Positions 1 through 12,851 are shown, numbered from the stretch's first letter. The stretch: 64,000 nucleotides of DNA from Xenopus tropicalis (GCF_000004195.4 NC_030678.2:76567404-76631403); one strand, 5' to 3'. Notes: generated by a model not told the origin, from the letters alone. A program made the numbers and translations.

Positions 1-329
1 AGTAAAATGATTACTTATGCTAGATTCCTTTTAAATGAGCGTAGTGAAAAAGTATTGTATATCCCTGTTAACTGTGAACTAGTGGAGATTTCTCAGCAAA
101 ATCACTCCTCTGTTGTATATTCTGGTTTAGCCAGGCTACATACCCCCACATACTGCGTAAAACTGTTTAAATTTTAAAGGTGGATACTGAGATACATTAC
201 CCCCATAAGCAATAATGTGATTATCAGTAAGGGTCTAACAACATAGGGCTATTGCAGTAGGGTGCAGTAGGGTCATTTTGTGCTTCTCTTCAGGCTGTGT
301 ATATCCTACCAATAACAGTTTCAGTAATA

Positions 330-608
330 CAGGTGTGGGATCCCTTATCCAGAAACCCGTTATTCAGAAAGTTCCAAATTACGGAAAGGCCATCTCCCAT
401 AGACTCCATTATAAGCAAATAATTCTAATTTTTAAAAATGATTTCTTTTTTCTCTGTAATTTTAATTCTTGTACTTGATCCCTACTAAGATATAATTAAT
501 CCTTATTGGAGGCAAAACAAGCCTATTGGGTTTATTTAATAATTAAACTATTTTTAGCAGACTTTAGTTATGGAGATCCAAATTACGGAAAGATCCCTTA
601 TCTATAAG
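330..608 (+). mobile_element. Palindromic MITE, family A (GGGATCC...TTATCC type)
   Basis: The element opens with GGGATCCCTTATCCAGAAAC and closes with TGGAGATCCAAATTACGG followed by AAGATCCCTTAT, so its ends are imperfect inverted repeats. The same body (CTCCATTATAAGCAAATAAT, then TTATTGGAGGCAAAAC) recurs near 25.6, 25.9, 26.8, 39.1/40.0 and 59.6 kb. High copy number and absence of coding capacity indicate a non-autonomous DNA transposon. I do not assign a database name. Confidence 0.8.
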
Positions 609-1020
609 CAGTATAGAAAATAAACTTCTTGAGAACTTAACAGTCAATAATGCAGAAAATATATTTTGATTCTTGTAGCAGCAGCATGTTGTATGGACTG
701 AACAGTAGATAATCGCTCTTTCAAGGGAAAATATGCCCCTCATTTTGGATGAGCTCATTCATTTGGACTTATGTAGAAAAGATGTATAAACACTATTTAA
801 ATTTCCAGATATAAATATGCCATTTTATTTTTATATAGACATACCTGATTTCACAAACTAAAAAAGATCCATGATAGTCTGCCTGTGCTGCAGGGACCAG
901 CTCCCCAAGCCCATTTATTCACACAGACCGGGATGCATTAGACTTTCTGTATAATGGATGTTGGGAAATTGTTCATTGGTTTCGTTTCAGTGTGTGGAAT
1001 TAGTTATGCCCTTTAATGTG

Positions 1021-1285
1021 ATGGCCCACGGGGAGATTTGTTGCCCAAGGTTAAATCCCTGCTACCATGGGCAATAATCTCCCCGAAATACCTTGACTCA
1101 TGCAATCATGTTAATCGTCAGTGACAAGGCAAACGCTTTGCACAAATGTCCAAAGTTTCCACACACAGGAGGGTGCCTTCCAAACAGCAATTAACATTAT
1201 TGGCAGTGAGAAGTAATTTTGGGAAGATAGTTGGACACAGTAGCAGAGATTTATCTCTGGCGACTAATCTCCCTGTGGGTCATAT
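1021..1285. mobile_element. MITE, family C (GGGAGATTAGT ends)
   Basis: The ends are inverted copies of a GCCCACAGGGAGATTAGT-like sequence: CCCACGGGGAGATTT at the left and CTAATCTCCCTGTGGG at the right. The interior carries short inverted segments around the word GGGAAGGCA-like. Related copies lie at 2107-2187, 7871-8136 and 9482-9729, so it is a dispersed family. Confidence 0.75.
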
Positions 1286-1289
1286 GTCT

Positions 1290-1634
1290 TAAGCTGGCCA
1301 TAAACGTGGCGATCTGACGATGTTTCGTGCGACCATCGGTCGCAAGAAACATCGTCAGATCCGCCACACACAGTCAGGGCTGAAACAGCAGATAAGGAGG
1401 TAGAAACAATAGGATTTCTACCTCCTTCTGCCGATTCAGCCCTGACGGCAGATTTTGGTCAGGCGCCTTCTATGGCGCCCGATCAAAATTTTCTAACCTG
1501 ACCGATCAGCGAGTCGTCCGATATCAGCAGCTTCCTGCGATATCGGTCGACTCGCCGACATGCCATACACGCACCGAATATCGTACGAAACGAGGTTTTG
1601 TACGATAGTATCGGTGCGTGTATGGCCAGCTTTA
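1290..1634. mobile_element. Foldback MITE, family B (GGCCATACACG ends)
   Basis: The element begins AAGCTGGCCATAAACGTGG and ends CGTGTATGGCCAGCTTTA, so the termini are inverted repeats. Inside are several perfect-arm hairpins, such as CGATGTTTC with GAAACATCG and AGGAGGTAGAAAC with a nearby mirror copy. A closely similar full copy sits at 49741-50088, and related copies at 12852-13197, 39751-39960 and 61584-61797. Confidence 0.85.
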
Positions 1635-1907
1635 GTCACACAGAGTCTGGGCAATAATCAACACATTGCCTATGGAGAAAAAAATAAAAGGGGTGTATTT
1701 ATTGGTGTTTAGAAGACAGAGATGGCAGCTCAGTTCTATATATTCTGAATAGTGTCATAAAGAGGTCATATTTACAGCCAGACATCAGGCGTAATAAATA
1801 CTGTCAATTATAGTGATAGTGAAACTGAAGGGTAGTATTGGAAACAAGGGATATGATGTGTTCAGCTAATTGCCTATATCTTCCATCCAATATTAGGGGA
1901 GTTTAAG

Positions 1908-2099
1908 TTAAAGGAGAACTAAACCCTAAAAACAAATATGGATGAAAATGCTGTATTTTATATACTGACTTACTGCACCAACCTAAAGTTTCAGAATCTC
2001 TGTAACAGGCCTTCAAGTTGTGCACAGGAGCTCCCCATCTTGGATTCTGTTAGTGTCAGTGACACTCACATGCTCAGTGCGCAATTAGTTCTCCTTTAA
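1908..2099. mobile_element. MITE with TTAAAGGAGAACTAA ends
   Basis: The left end TTAAAGGAGAACTAA and the right end TTAGTTCTCCTTTAA are perfect inverted complements over 15 bases. The interior is about 160 bases with no coding potential. The TTAA at each edge could be a target duplication or part of the inverted repeat; sequence alone does not separate these. Confidence 0.8.
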
Positions 2100-2106
2100 A
2101 GGAGAA

Positions 2107-2187
2107 TTAGGGCAGTGGCACACAGGGAGATTAGTCGCCCTCGATAATTCTTCGTTATTGCGGGCGACTTATCTCCCTAGCATGCCA
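2107..2187. mobile_element. MITE family C, short internally deleted copy
   Basis: It reads CACACAGGGAGATTAGTCGC at the left and GCGACTTATCTCCCTAGCATGCC at the right, around a short hairpin (CGATAATTC, CGTTATTGCG). Only the two ends of family C remain. It lies 8 bases right of the preceding MITE. Confidence 0.65.
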
Positions 2188-3269
2188 CCTCGCTGGCAAG
2201 AATGTAAATTGGCAGTGGGATGGCATATGCGTCCTTTTGGTTTCCAGAATTCCAGTGTAATTGGGGGGTGCACATTGTAAATTAGCATCAGTGCATTATT
2301 GCAACCTTGAAATTAGTGTTTTGAGAAGCATCGCTTCTGGAACACAGCATTATAATATAAATTCACATGGCACAATTTTTTTGCAGCTAATAATTCAAGC
2401 CACTATGGTAACCCTGGCATTTATGGCAGAACACCATTGCTGGTAATTGCAGGGTTTCCTTGCTGTATTGTGTACATGTTATGATGTGTATTTGTGAGGG
2501 CTGATGGGGGAGGGGGCTCTCCACAAGTTTAAAGGAGCATATATGTGTGCAAGTACCCTTATTAATAGCATAAATGCACGCTCAGCATCCATTTGTGCAC
2601 TTTGTATATTGCATCTTTGATAATAAATGAGGCGTAAAGTGGAGCAATTTAGCACAATTATTTGTTAAGTGTTAGTTCTTTTCGTTGCATGTGGCTGCTT
2701 AATGCAGAAGGTGGTGCAGTAGTCCTGTACATTGAAACAGAACGAAGAAGCATAAGCTGTTCTAGGGGTTTAGTAACCTTTAACTACATTGTTATATAGT
2801 GGTAAATTCTTATACATTTCTGATCAACATCTATGTTCCTCATTATTTAAACAAGCAAACAAATTCTAGCAATTTGAAATTCCATGCTGTTCCCATTAAA
2901 TAACCAGCAGTCTATAAATATTGTCAGTCCAAAAGGCATACTGGTACTAATACAGGTAGGCCATTTGTAGAAAAGCAAACACACAAAAGTATATACAATT
3001 ATGCAAATAACAGTTTTTCATTGTGTGCAATTGCTTAAAATAAATCTGATGCTTGGTGCCAAAACATAACAAGTGCCAGGGACTAAATGGATTAAAATGA
3101 CCCTGGCTCACAGGTATTAACAGCCATTGCCTAAAATAATGCGGCACAATTTTTCTGTCTCAAGAAACTTGGGTTTATTGATAGATAGATAGATGGAATA
3201 TATAATTTATCAACTGTTTAGTGTATTTAATTGTATATTAGAACAGAAAATAGTAGTGTGTGTCAATAA

Positions 3270-4012
3270 TTAATTGAGAAGGATCTGGGAATTTTTGTAG
3301 ATAACAAGTTGTCTAATTCCAGGCAGTGTCATTCTGTGGCTTATAAAGCAAATAAAGTGCTGTCTTGTATAAAAAGGGGCATTGACTCAAGGGATGAGAA
3401 CATAATTGGAAGGCCTCACCTTGAGTATGCAGTTCAGTTTTGGGCTCCAGTCCTTAAGAAGGATATTAATGAGCTGGAGAGTGGGGGGACATGCAACTAA
3501 ACTGATAAAGGGGATGGAAGATTTAAGCTATGAGGTTAGACTGTCAAGGTTGGGGTTGTTTTGTCTGGAAAAGAAGCGCTTCTGAGGGGACATGATTACT
3601 CTGTACATTAGAGGGGATTATAGGCAGATGGGGGATGTTCTTTTCTCCCCATAAAAACAATCAGTGCACCAGAGGACACCCCTTTAGATCAGAGGAATGG
3701 AGATTCCATTTGAAGCAGCGTAGGGGGTTTTTCCCGGTGAGGGCAGTGAGGTTGTGGAATGCCCTTCCTAGAGATGTGGTAATGGCAGATTCTGTTAATG
3801 CCTTTAAGAGGGGCCTGGATGAGTTCTTGAACAAGCAGAATATCCAAGGCTATTGTGATACTAATATCTACAGTTGGTATTAATGTTGGTATATATGGTT
3901 TATGTATGTGTGAGTGTATAGATAGGTCAGTATAGGTTTGTGTGTGCTGGGGGTTGTTTGGAGGGGTTGAACTTGGACTTTTTTCAACCCAACTTAACTA
4001 TGTAAAAAAAAA
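3270..4012 (+). mobile_element. Decayed CR1-like LINE, 3' end of reverse transcriptase ORF
   Basis: Conceptual translation in shifting frames gives the C-terminal part of a non-LTR reverse transcriptase. It starts with EKDLGIFVDNKL and passes through HLEYAVQFWAPVLKKDINEL, a GLEDLSYEVRLSRLGLFCLE-like stretch and RGFFPVRAVRLWNALPRDVV. This order of motifs is that of the CR1 clade. At least two frameshifts and several lost segments show that it is dead. The 3' end carries CTTTTTTCAACCCAACTTAA and an A-rich tail. The upstream finger and palm regions, including the YADD box, are absent, so the copy is 5'-truncated, as is usual for LINEs. Confidence 0.85.
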
Positions 4013-5815
4013 GTAAAAATGTATTATTAAATTACAAATATATTTTTACTTAACACTATTATCTACATTACACCAAGAGTTAAATTTAAGGTGAATTAAC
4101 CCTTTAATCCTTGCCAGGTATACAGTCGCCTGGACACGTGCTTCACGTAGCATTATTAGTTTCAGTGATTCTGTATGTTGTTTGGTATGCCAGCTGTCTG
4201 GCAGCACGTTTGCTTTCTACATATGTTTTTACTAACCCCCATATCATTTAGCTTCCTCCTGCTTATGTCAGGCTCACCACACTGCAGCTACTAATAAGTG
4301 TCACAAGCTGTAGATACAAGATCTATTCTGAGCTGTTCAGTTAAATAGACTTGTGGTTTTACCTGCTGTTTTATTGGATAATACTAAGAGCAGAAGTAAT
4401 GATATCAAGTGAAATAAAAATGAGCCCAAGGCTTTCTTTGTTTGGTAAAAGATTTTGCTTGGTGCCATCCCTCAGATTTTTACAGGACTAAAGTGAACAT
4501 TACGTTTGTTCTTGTCAGCGTGGGATCCACATTACTCGAGTTTCAGCTGCAGCACTACCAAATGCCATTGATTCAATCGATGGGTGTTGTGTCTTGTTCG
4601 ACGAGGCTCCTTGTGACAGGTGCTGAAACTGATCCTGTAGTTCTTATTGGTGGCCTACACTGTAACCTCTGATAACATTCCAGGATTATTATGTTGCAGT
4701 AAATGAGAAATGGAAGTATCCCCTGTTGTAATATATAAGGATGTTAGAAGTCATAATTGAATTCCATGACCAAATAAAGTCACAAGGCTCCAGACTGAGA
4801 ACTGTAGAGCTCTTGGATCACTGACCAGCATCCAAATATTTTAAAGTAGGGGTGTTTTGTATAGGAAATAATATACCCACTGTAAATTACGGGGATAAAG
4901 TCACTGAGTAGTATCATGATCGTATAGAGGCACAAGGCTGTTGACCAGAGACTATTTGCAGTCACAGTATTCTGGGGTGGCTCCTAATAATCCATATTTT
5001 ACAGGAAGTACATTATCTCTTCTAATAACACAGGTTTCAGAGCCATGTGACACAAGTGACATCATACATGGCATAACTTAAGGGGCCCAGTCCCATGACC
5101 AACCCCCATATCAAGCCTTTCCCCACAAAGCCCCTCCCCTCCTATAACTAATGATAGTTATACTTTTTGTGTAAGGTTAGGGTGAATGGATGTGCAGGGA
5201 ATGTTAGAGGTTAAAGGGCCATGATAGATGTGTCTCTGGAAGCGCCACTTTTTACAGGAAAGCTAAGCCTTACCATAGACTGCCAAAAAATAGGAACTGG
5301 TTGTGAATTTTGCTGCAAACAAAACTGAGTGTAACAAAATTAGACACATAGCTACATATCTTTGTGATCATACAAATAATTTGGTTTCTGTGATTTCCAA
5401 CTTGCATAAAAGGCATTTTAGCCTTAAGGATACTGTATTGCTTGCTTCACAGCTACAGATTTCACCCATCTTCTGTCTATTTATGTATTATGTTGCAGTC
5501 ATTTTCATACCATAATACTATAAGCCTCTTGTACTATGCAGTGTAGTGTCCAAAATGCAGTATTTGCACTATGCCCACGCTATGCATTGTTTTCCCCAGA
5601 ATTCTAGCATCATGGATGTAAATGAATAGCGGCAATATATACATCAAATTTCATCCATTTTTGCACTGCACTTGCAGTCACAAATGAGCCTTTACATGTT
5701 CATTACCTTCAACTTAATCTTGAATATTCTACATTTAACAGTTTACTAAAATGTTGCAGATGTGCTGTGCTGAACAACATCATTCTAATACCATGTTTAA
5801 CTCTTATTAATACAG

Positions 5816-5967
5816 GTTAGATGGAATTTGGCCTGAAGGCTTACAGTCTGTAAATAATACACTACTTTTCAGCCTCCCACTTACTCACAATGTTTCTGGG
5901 ATATATGAGTGCAAAGTGGCCAATGCACTTGGTCAGAAAAGTGACCAAAAGATCATCACAATTCTAG
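5816..5967 (+). CDS. nectin3: nectin-3, exon of third Ig domain
   Basis: This 152-base exon has a clear acceptor (TTATTAATACAG) and donor (GTGAGT) and is phase 1 at both ends. It encodes the second half of the third, C2-type Ig domain of a nectin. Visible are LDGIWPEGL, the two N-glycosylation sequons NNT and NVS, the Ig cysteine in the Tyr-x-Cys motif YECKV, and ALGQKSDQKIITIL at the C-terminal strand. The match to remembered mammalian nectin-3 (WPDGL, YICKV, SLGQRSDQK) is closer than to other nectins. The protein is a single-pass adhesion receptor at cell junctions that pairs in trans with nectin-1, -2 and itself. The exon splices in phase to either of two downstream transmembrane exons, 10028 or 24677. 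Confidence 0.93.
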
Positions 5968-6655
5968 GTGAGTTTACATTCTGTAATTCTTTGTACCTAT
6001 GCTTGCATGCATGTGTATTGGTTTCAGTGTGTTAACAGACCACTTCAGCCTATGAGTTGTAGAGTTTTTTGTCATTGCATAGATTTGCTGTGGAATAAAA
6101 CACTGCAGATCTCTGTCTCTCCTGCGCTGTCCCCTATCCGACCCTCTGTGCATTTGCAAAGGAGCAGCCAGTAGTAGCTGACACAGAGATGATTTTGGTG
6201 TAATAAGCCTTATGACTTAACTGCTTTCTACGCAACACACTTGGGTTCTGTTAATGTCTTTTTGATGTCATTCCAGCTCAAAGAGGGTGACTGCTCCCTC
6301 TCATATTAATAGAATGAATACTATGTAAAATGAAATGTTACTGTCATGTTAAAAGGATGCAAGATAAATCTTCACAGTATTTTTCACATGACAGTGCTGT
6401 AACAAATCCCTATGACTGCCCATTCTGCCCTTGTGTTTGTGTTTCATTATTCTTGATCACTGATTACTAATGGCATCTCTACGCAATGGGTTATGTCTCT
6501 ACGGCGCCATGGGACATTTTTGTCACCCTGCCCCCTCATGGAGAACCACAGCGGTCAGAATGTCTTTCCCTCCTATAGCCTTTTCCATTTACATGAAAGG
6601 TTCTCTCTGAAAGAATTCCAGCATTCAAAATGTATTGTGTGCCATAGACCTAAAG

Positions 6656-6918
6656 CAATGATCCCCAACCAGTGGCTTTCAAGCAATATGTTGCTCACCA
6701 CCCTGCTTGATGTTGCTCCCATTTTTAAATTTGTGGCTTGGTGGCAAGTTTTGGAAGCAAAAAGATGCCCTCCTGCAGGCTAGCAATCCACATGGTGCTA
6801 CCAACTAGTCAATCACAGCCTTTATTTAGCATTCTCAAGGAAACTTTTTCATGCTTGTGTGGCTCACTAACACATCTGAGTGTGGCTCATGAGTAAAAGA
6901 GGTTGAGGATCCCTGACC
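6656..6918. mobile_element. hAT-like MITE (CCCCAACCAGTGGCT / GGTTGAGGATCCCTG)
   Basis: The left part reads AATGATCCCCAACCAGTGGC and the right part GAGGTTGAGGATCCCTGACC, inverted versions of one another with mismatches. GTGGCTCACTAACA and GTGGCTCATGAGT near the right end are typical of old hAT-derived non-autonomous repeats. Ends are approximate and no target duplication was established. Confidence 0.55.
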
Positions 6919-7870
6919 TAAGGCAATGGGCACAAAGCCTTCTGTTAGTGCCATTGCTGATGCTGCCCATCAAGGGGGGTATGAACTGTAATGTAATAAT
7001 TTTGCCTCTGCAACAGCATACTGAATGGTATTGCCACCAAAACCTGACGGGTAGGCAAAAAGGAGTTCTGGCAGTAGTTTCCTATTCATTTTATTATCAC
7101 CTTTTCTAGCAGGTAAACTAGTGGGTCAGCCAGTAGTCATTTATAAAGACTGTAAATTTGCACCTGGGCGTTTACCCACGGCAATCAGTCAGCTATTAGC
7201 TTTTATTGCACTACCTGCAGCTGGATGAAAAAGGTTGCTATAGAGTACTGCCCAGATGCAAATGCAAACAGGAAAGGGCCCAAACAGAAAGAAATAATAA
7301 GTAGTGTAACAAGAAGATAAAAGCCATTAGGTCCATATGTTATTCATTTGCTGGGGTAATAATTCCAAATTAAAAAAAAAACCTGAAGAGTTGTGGTGTC
7401 CATCTATAAAATACTAAACATTGATATAATAATACTGTAATTCCTTTTTTGTGTGGGAAATGGTTGATATAACTATGGCAGTGTGTAAGCTCCATAATAT
7501 AAAGGTAAAAAGAGGACAAATACTATAACTATGCTTTACATAAACTTAAATTTTAAACATTTATTACTGCTTCTCTATGCCTTTGCTCCCTGCTGAGGAA
7601 TAAAAGGGTAGTCATCACATAGATTTCTATTTTTAGAATGTTTTAATACATTCACTTAAATGTTCTCAGGGTCAGCTTTGTGCCTACCGGTACGCCTATA
7701 CCAACTGCTGAGATGCATAGAAGGGGTTATAAAAAGATGTGCAGCGTTTTCACATTCCGGAATGCTAATCAAAGTGGTCTACTGTCCTCAAACTTTCAAT
7801 TGTTTTCTAAAAATTGTTTCAAACATAAAATGGCGTAAAGACAATTTTGCTTGAAAATGAGGTATAAGAG

Positions 7871-8136
7871 CGATGGCGCATGGGAAGATAAATCATCTGT
7901 GGTTAAATCTCGGCTACCACATCTCATCTCACTGAAATGCCTTTCTACCGGTAATAACGTGAATCGCTAGTGGGAAGGCATACCAGTTGCTTCATTTCCC
8001 AAAGTTTCCTCCTTCAGGAAACTCAGCGTGACTTCAAAAAAAGTAATGGGTAGGCCTTCCCACTGGTGATTTACTTTATTGCCGGTGGGAAGGCATTTAC
8101 AGCAGGCGACTAATCTCCCTGTGGGCCATCACCCTA
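7871..8136. mobile_element. MITE, family C copy
   Basis: It runs from GATGGCGCATGGGAAGATAA to CTAATCTCCCTGTGGGCCAT and has internal inverted GGGAAGGCAT / ATGCCTTTC segments. The left terminus is more decayed than the right. Confidence 0.75.
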
Positions 8137-9481
8137 AAGAGAGAAATTATGTCATTATTTGTGAGCAAGTGTAATTAAAGCCTTTTTTACAGACCTAGGC
8201 CCCAAGAGCTGCTTTAATAAATTGACAAATGTGGGATTTGCTGATTAAATTCAGTGAAAGCATATTTCTATAATTAGCCTTGATAGAAAACTCTTGGGTT
8301 CTCAGATTAAAGCAAATATGCCTGACTCCTAAAAGTCTGAATGCTTCAGCAATTTATTTATGCTGTTCCTGTAATATCATCCCCCCTGTTTGTCACATTA
8401 TCTTTTTGTCTATTTTAGTGCTGTCCTTGAGAAACCTTAACACAGTTTATTTATTTATACAATCTGTATTTATATATTAACTTCCACATCATTCATTATT
8501 TTTGCTTTATCTGTGTTACCAATTTTATTACATTCTCAGTGAGGAGATGAGTCCCTAAGTTGGGTGTATGGGTGAAAATAACCCAGCAACCTCTCATATG
8601 TATCAGCAGGTAAATGATTATACAGATGTTCCTTACATCTAGGGTAAATGGACAGCTATTCTAGCAGCTACCGGTGATAACACACTACATTGTGCAGGGG
8701 TTTTAGTAGTGTTGTGAACAACTCACAGAATCCAGGGGGGCATTAGGGCAACTGCAGAATTTTGTGTGGAGTTGCTAAATGCAAGCTGTGTTATGTTCCT
8801 TGGTGTGTAGCTGTCTCTGCCCATTCCAGCAGCAGTTAATGGAATAACTTGCAGAATGTGTTAAGACATGCTAGATTTTATTAAAGGAACAATGACACCA
8901 ATTTTTTTAATACTTAATTCCCCCCACAACAGCTATTATAGGTAAGACTTATTCCTCTTGGATGTTTTGAAATTCTTGAGCTTGAATTTGATTTGCAAAG
9001 TGCCCCATCGGAGAAAGGCGAAAAGGCAACAAAAGTTTGAATTCGTTGAAGCGAAAGTTAGCATCACACAGATGACCTAAAGCACCTAAGCTTTTTTTCA
9101 GCATCTTTGAGTACATTTAGTGCTTCCACCTTTTATCAGCAGAAATACAGACTGGTAGGGAATAGGCAGGGCAGTCATATAAGGGGTGGGGGCAGGGACA
9201 TGAAGGGGTGAAGCATTGATGCAACAGAGGCAGAATCATGATGCAAAAAGGTGCAGCTGTGATTATCATTACTCGGCTGCTATTTTTCCAGGTGAAAGTC
9301 CTAGGTATATTACGTACCCCAGGCTCACCTTAATGGGCCAGCAACAAAACATAAATTGAAAATAATGTATTTAAATGTAATGGTTTGCCCCGCACTTGGC
9401 GACAGTTGTCCCATATGATATGAGGCTTTCATTTTATAGTTGTGTAGAGAAGTACCAAAAATAACATGTTTCTCTCTAGTT

Positions 9482-9729
9482 AGGGTCATGGCCCACAGGG
9501 AGATTAGTTGCCTGCAATTAATCTTGGCTACCGCGGGCCACTAATCTCCCTGAAATGCCTTCCCACTGGCAATAAAGTGAATTGCCAATGGGAAGGCTAA
9601 GTTCTTTCAAAGTTGCTGAAAGTTTCCTTCACTTTAATTCTGGTAGGAAGGTATTTTGAGGAGATTAGTCACCCGCAGTAGCAGAGATTTAACTGTGGCA
9701 GACTAATCTCCCTGTGGGCCATGGCCCTT
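9482..9729. mobile_element. MITE, family C, best-preserved copy
   Basis: The termini AGGGTCATGGCCCACAGGGA and CTCCCTGTGGGCCATGGCCC are inverted repeats of more than 20 bases. The interior contains a second nested pair, AATGCCTTCCCACTGGCAAT and a partly inverted copy. It ends about 300 bases before the nectin3 terminal exon. Confidence 0.82.
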
Positions 9730-10027
9730 AGATGATGCATATGGTTGTTTTGTAGATTCACCTTGTGTTTTTTCCAGGGTCATTTTAGTACCTGTATCAG
9801 AATTTTCCTGGATAAATGCAGCCAGATCAAATGAACTAAGGTTTAAATGCTGAAGATCCTTTTCAGCAGCAGAGATGATGATTAATTCCCCAAATATATC
9901 AATAGGAGAAAATAATTTAACAAGTTATAGTGGAAATGCAAATGGCGGAGACACTTATGCTCATAACTTTCCTCTTATTTAGCTAATCCTCTTTCTTTTC
10001 TGTGTTTCTTTCTACTTCTCCCATTAG

Positions 10028-10620
10028 ATCCTCCTGCTACTACCCCACCTCCTACAATACCACAGACCCACTCAACTACTGATATTGTTGGCATAGAAAC
10101 ATCTTCAAAAAAAATTCATATTCCAGCCTCCACCTTGGCTACTCTGCAGGACGGAAACTTTGGCACAATCGTTGGCAGCGTAGTTGGCGGGTGTCTCTTT
10201 CTGATACTGCTGATTGTGATTTTTGGGATAATCTACTATAGGAGGAAACAAACATTCCGTGGTGACTACTTTACCAAGAGCTACATCCCTCCATCCGATA
10301 TGCAAAAGGAGTCTCAAATAGATGTTCTTCAGCCTGAAGATCTGGATCCTTTTCCTGAGAATCCCAAAAAAGATATTAATATTAAAGCAAATGATCATAT
10401 CTATAATGAATATCTTCAGGATGTAGAAAACTCTGGTTGGAACAATGTTATTACCTATGATCGATACCAGGAACACTTTGACAGGCCAATGACTAACTAT
10501 CCTGATAAACAAATGCCTGTTGTATCCAGGTACAATAAAAACTGCTTTAATGACAATGAAGATGACCTTGTATCACATGTGGACGGTTCTCTCATCTCAC
10601 GGAGAGAGTGGTACGTTTAG
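10028..10620 (+). CDS. nectin3: nectin-3, terminal exon: stalk, transmembrane, afadin-binding tail
   Basis: The exon follows the acceptor CTTCTCCCATTAG and enters in phase 1, completing the codon left by the Ig exon; the first residues are DPPATTPPPTIPQTHSTT, a Thr/Pro-rich stalk. About residues 48-75 of the exon product form the membrane segment (TIVGSVVGGCLFLILL onward), followed by basic YYRRKQTFRGDYF. SYIPPSDMQKESQIDVLQPE and NEDDLVSHVDG are hallmarks of the nectin-3 tail. The last residues SRREWYV match the E-x-Y-V motif that binds the PDZ domain of afadin, linking nectin to actin at adherens junctions. The stop is TAG at 10618-10620. Length and order of motifs fit a full nectin-3 long form with no disruption. 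The alternative form would skip this exon and use 24677 instead. Confidence 0.95.
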
Positions 10621-12420
10621 TGAGAGACTGCTGGGGAAAAAAACTTGATAGTGCATTCAACTACATGATAAGATGGGGGTGGGGTCACGTGACCTCTTAA
10701 AACCACTTGTTTTTTTTTTATACCCATTTACCTTACTTTCGAAGTGGATGGGATGAGTACAAATGTGGTCTCCTGCATCTGTTTATTTGAAATATGTAAA
10801 TATAATCAATACACCGAAAATTTGATTATTAAATCGTAGAATTCCCAAGTCGGGGAGAAGTTAGGTATCAGAGGTAACGCTGAGTGTATAAATCTAGTCC
10901 TTAAGCAACCCACATTAGAAAAGGCTGCTAATTATAGACAGAGTATTCCAGTTGTGCTTTCTATAGCTAGATTGCAGTATGGCTGGTCCCACTCTCACAA
11001 GCACTGCAAACCAAATAACATTGATTTCTAAAATGCCTCCATGTTCAGTAGAATTTTTCTTTCAAACAATCCAAATCTGATAGCATACCAGCAGCATTAT
11101 CAAAGGACTGGCCATGTTATCTGTCAATATATAACAAATTTGGCTTTTTATATTTTAAAAGTTAATTGTTGTTGCATACATTGTTTTTTTCCTTTTTATT
11201 GAGCAATACAACTTAAAGGGAAAGTGTTGGCAAAAGTTCATTATTTTTCAAAGCACCTTTACATATTAAGTACATTCAGCATATCTTTGCTGGGACTCTT
11301 ACTTTAATATAAAAAAATACCAGTCCTTACATATTTAACAGGCTCTTTTCTGCTGGAATGTGCCAGTTTGTTAAAATTTACCATACTATTTGTCTTTACA
11401 TGGGCCTCTCTAGCATATTATGCTTTCTGTACAGACAAAATGGAGATCCAAATAACAGAAAGATCCCTATTGATGCTTTATGGATAGATATGAGAGCTTA
11501 TGTCCAAAAGACAGTTTTAAAATCAGAGACTCGGTGGGCACATGGGGTAAATACAGGCATTTTACCAGCTGTATTTTTCTTTTTTTTTTTTCATTTTTGT
11601 AGCTGTAACACATGGCACCAAGAAACACAAACTTGCCCTCAATAACAATCGCCTGAAAACTCTTCATGTGGCATGCTTGTTTTCAGTCATGGAGGGCAAT
11701 TTTTGTGCAACATTGCATGAAGAACAAACATATGGCAATTCAAAAGGAATAATATTTTTTCTATCCAATATTTTACATTTTTGTTTGACTATACCTTTAG
11801 GGATTTTCAGCTTGAAAAATGTTAATTGATGTCTGTAGCTCCAAATGGGGTTTGAACTGGGTTAAACATGCCATTGCAATGCAGTATAACATTTGCACAG
11901 TGTAGGGGGAAAGGCATTCTTTCAATCATACAGGCTCAATTACTAATATTGCACAGGTTTGCAGCAGTGCAATAATCCATACAGGCCATTGGCTTTGATT
12001 AGTAATCTGCAGGCTGAATGGTAGAAGCACACTTCTAACTGGGTTCTATAGGTTGCCTGTACCATCCTTGGTAAGGTTAATAAATAAAATAAATTGACTT
12101 CTGCATTTAAATACTGCGGGGTATATAGTAAATAGACACTTAATTCTCATCACGGAAACATTGTGGAATTAAAAAACCCTCAGTTTTACATTTATGGGTT
12201 GGGGAGGACTGGAGTATTTGCTGTCAAGGTTATTGTAACCTTTTTCTATTAAAACATTGCAATGAACATTTATAGTGTCTCATACATATAATAACCTTAC
12301 TAATGGTGTAACTTCAGGCTTGTAGCAGTGTTATGTTACAGCTCAGGCATTACATATGTATCCTGAGGAATCAGATACCACCAGGGAAGACTTTTAACAC
12401 ATCCTATAAGACTGAATAAA
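10621..12420 (+). other. nectin3: Probable 3' UTR of nectin3 long form (end not defined)
   Basis: No frame continues after the TAG. Possible poly(A) signals on the + strand are ATTAAA at 10828-10833, AATAAA at 12079-12084 (inside AATAAATAAAATAAA) and AATAAA at 12415-12420. A short family A relic (ATGGAGATCCAAATAACAG) lies near 11440-11470. Transcript data would be needed to choose the true end, so the boundary is a guess. Confidence 0.35.
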
Positions 12421-12851
12421 AAGATGAGGCCTCAGGACAAGCAGAAACAAAAAATGTAGAAGCTGCTATAAGTCACCATTGGTTTTTTTTGTCTTGGATA
12501 AAACTTTTCCCTTACAGCCTTCTGTCTTTTATATGGTTACTGAAATTCTTTTTAGATTCTAATATACATTGTTATGTGCAATCAATGGCAGTTCAGCAGC
12601 TTTAGTGTTAGCTCCCCATAAGGAGTGGGTGTTGTCCATAGCCTAAATGCTATCGCAATATCATACAGCTCTAGTTAGTCCATCATTGTCATTTATATTA
12701 AAACAAAGGCTCTTGCAACTGCAGCTTGGCCTTAATTTTCAAAATGCAAGAGCTATTTAATTGGAGTTGGTTAGCAATGTAAATGATTAAGGGTTGTGTG
12801 TGTGCTGCTCTGTGTAACATAATAATGGGCAATAATAATAATGGGCAGGAG

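Larger units (their letters stand above)
1..5815 (+). other. nectin3: nectin3 intron (5' end outside window)
   Basis: No coding exon is recognisable before the splice acceptor at 5815. I looked for the exon that should precede the third-Ig exon (rich in the pattern Cys-x-Ala-x-Ala-Asn-Pro-Pro in nectins) and did not find it, so it probably lies left of the window. The stretch holds several MITEs listed separately, a decayed CR1-like LINE at 3270-4012 and a short GATA repeat near 3178-3195. The parts at 2190-3260 and 4013-5815 show nothing I can name. Confidence 0.6.
5968..10027 (+). other. nectin3: nectin3 intron
   Basis: A GT-AG intron joins the Ig exon to the long-tail terminal exon. It contains a hAT-like MITE at 6656-6918 and family C copies at 7871-8136 and 9482-9729. 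A fragment near 8881-8960 starts TTAAAGGAACAATGACACC, resembling one end of a TTAA-type MITE. I see no further exon in it. Confidence 0.8.

Noticed and set aside
10105..10512. 135-residue minus-strand frame
   Set aside because: It is antisense shadow of the nectin3 terminal exon.
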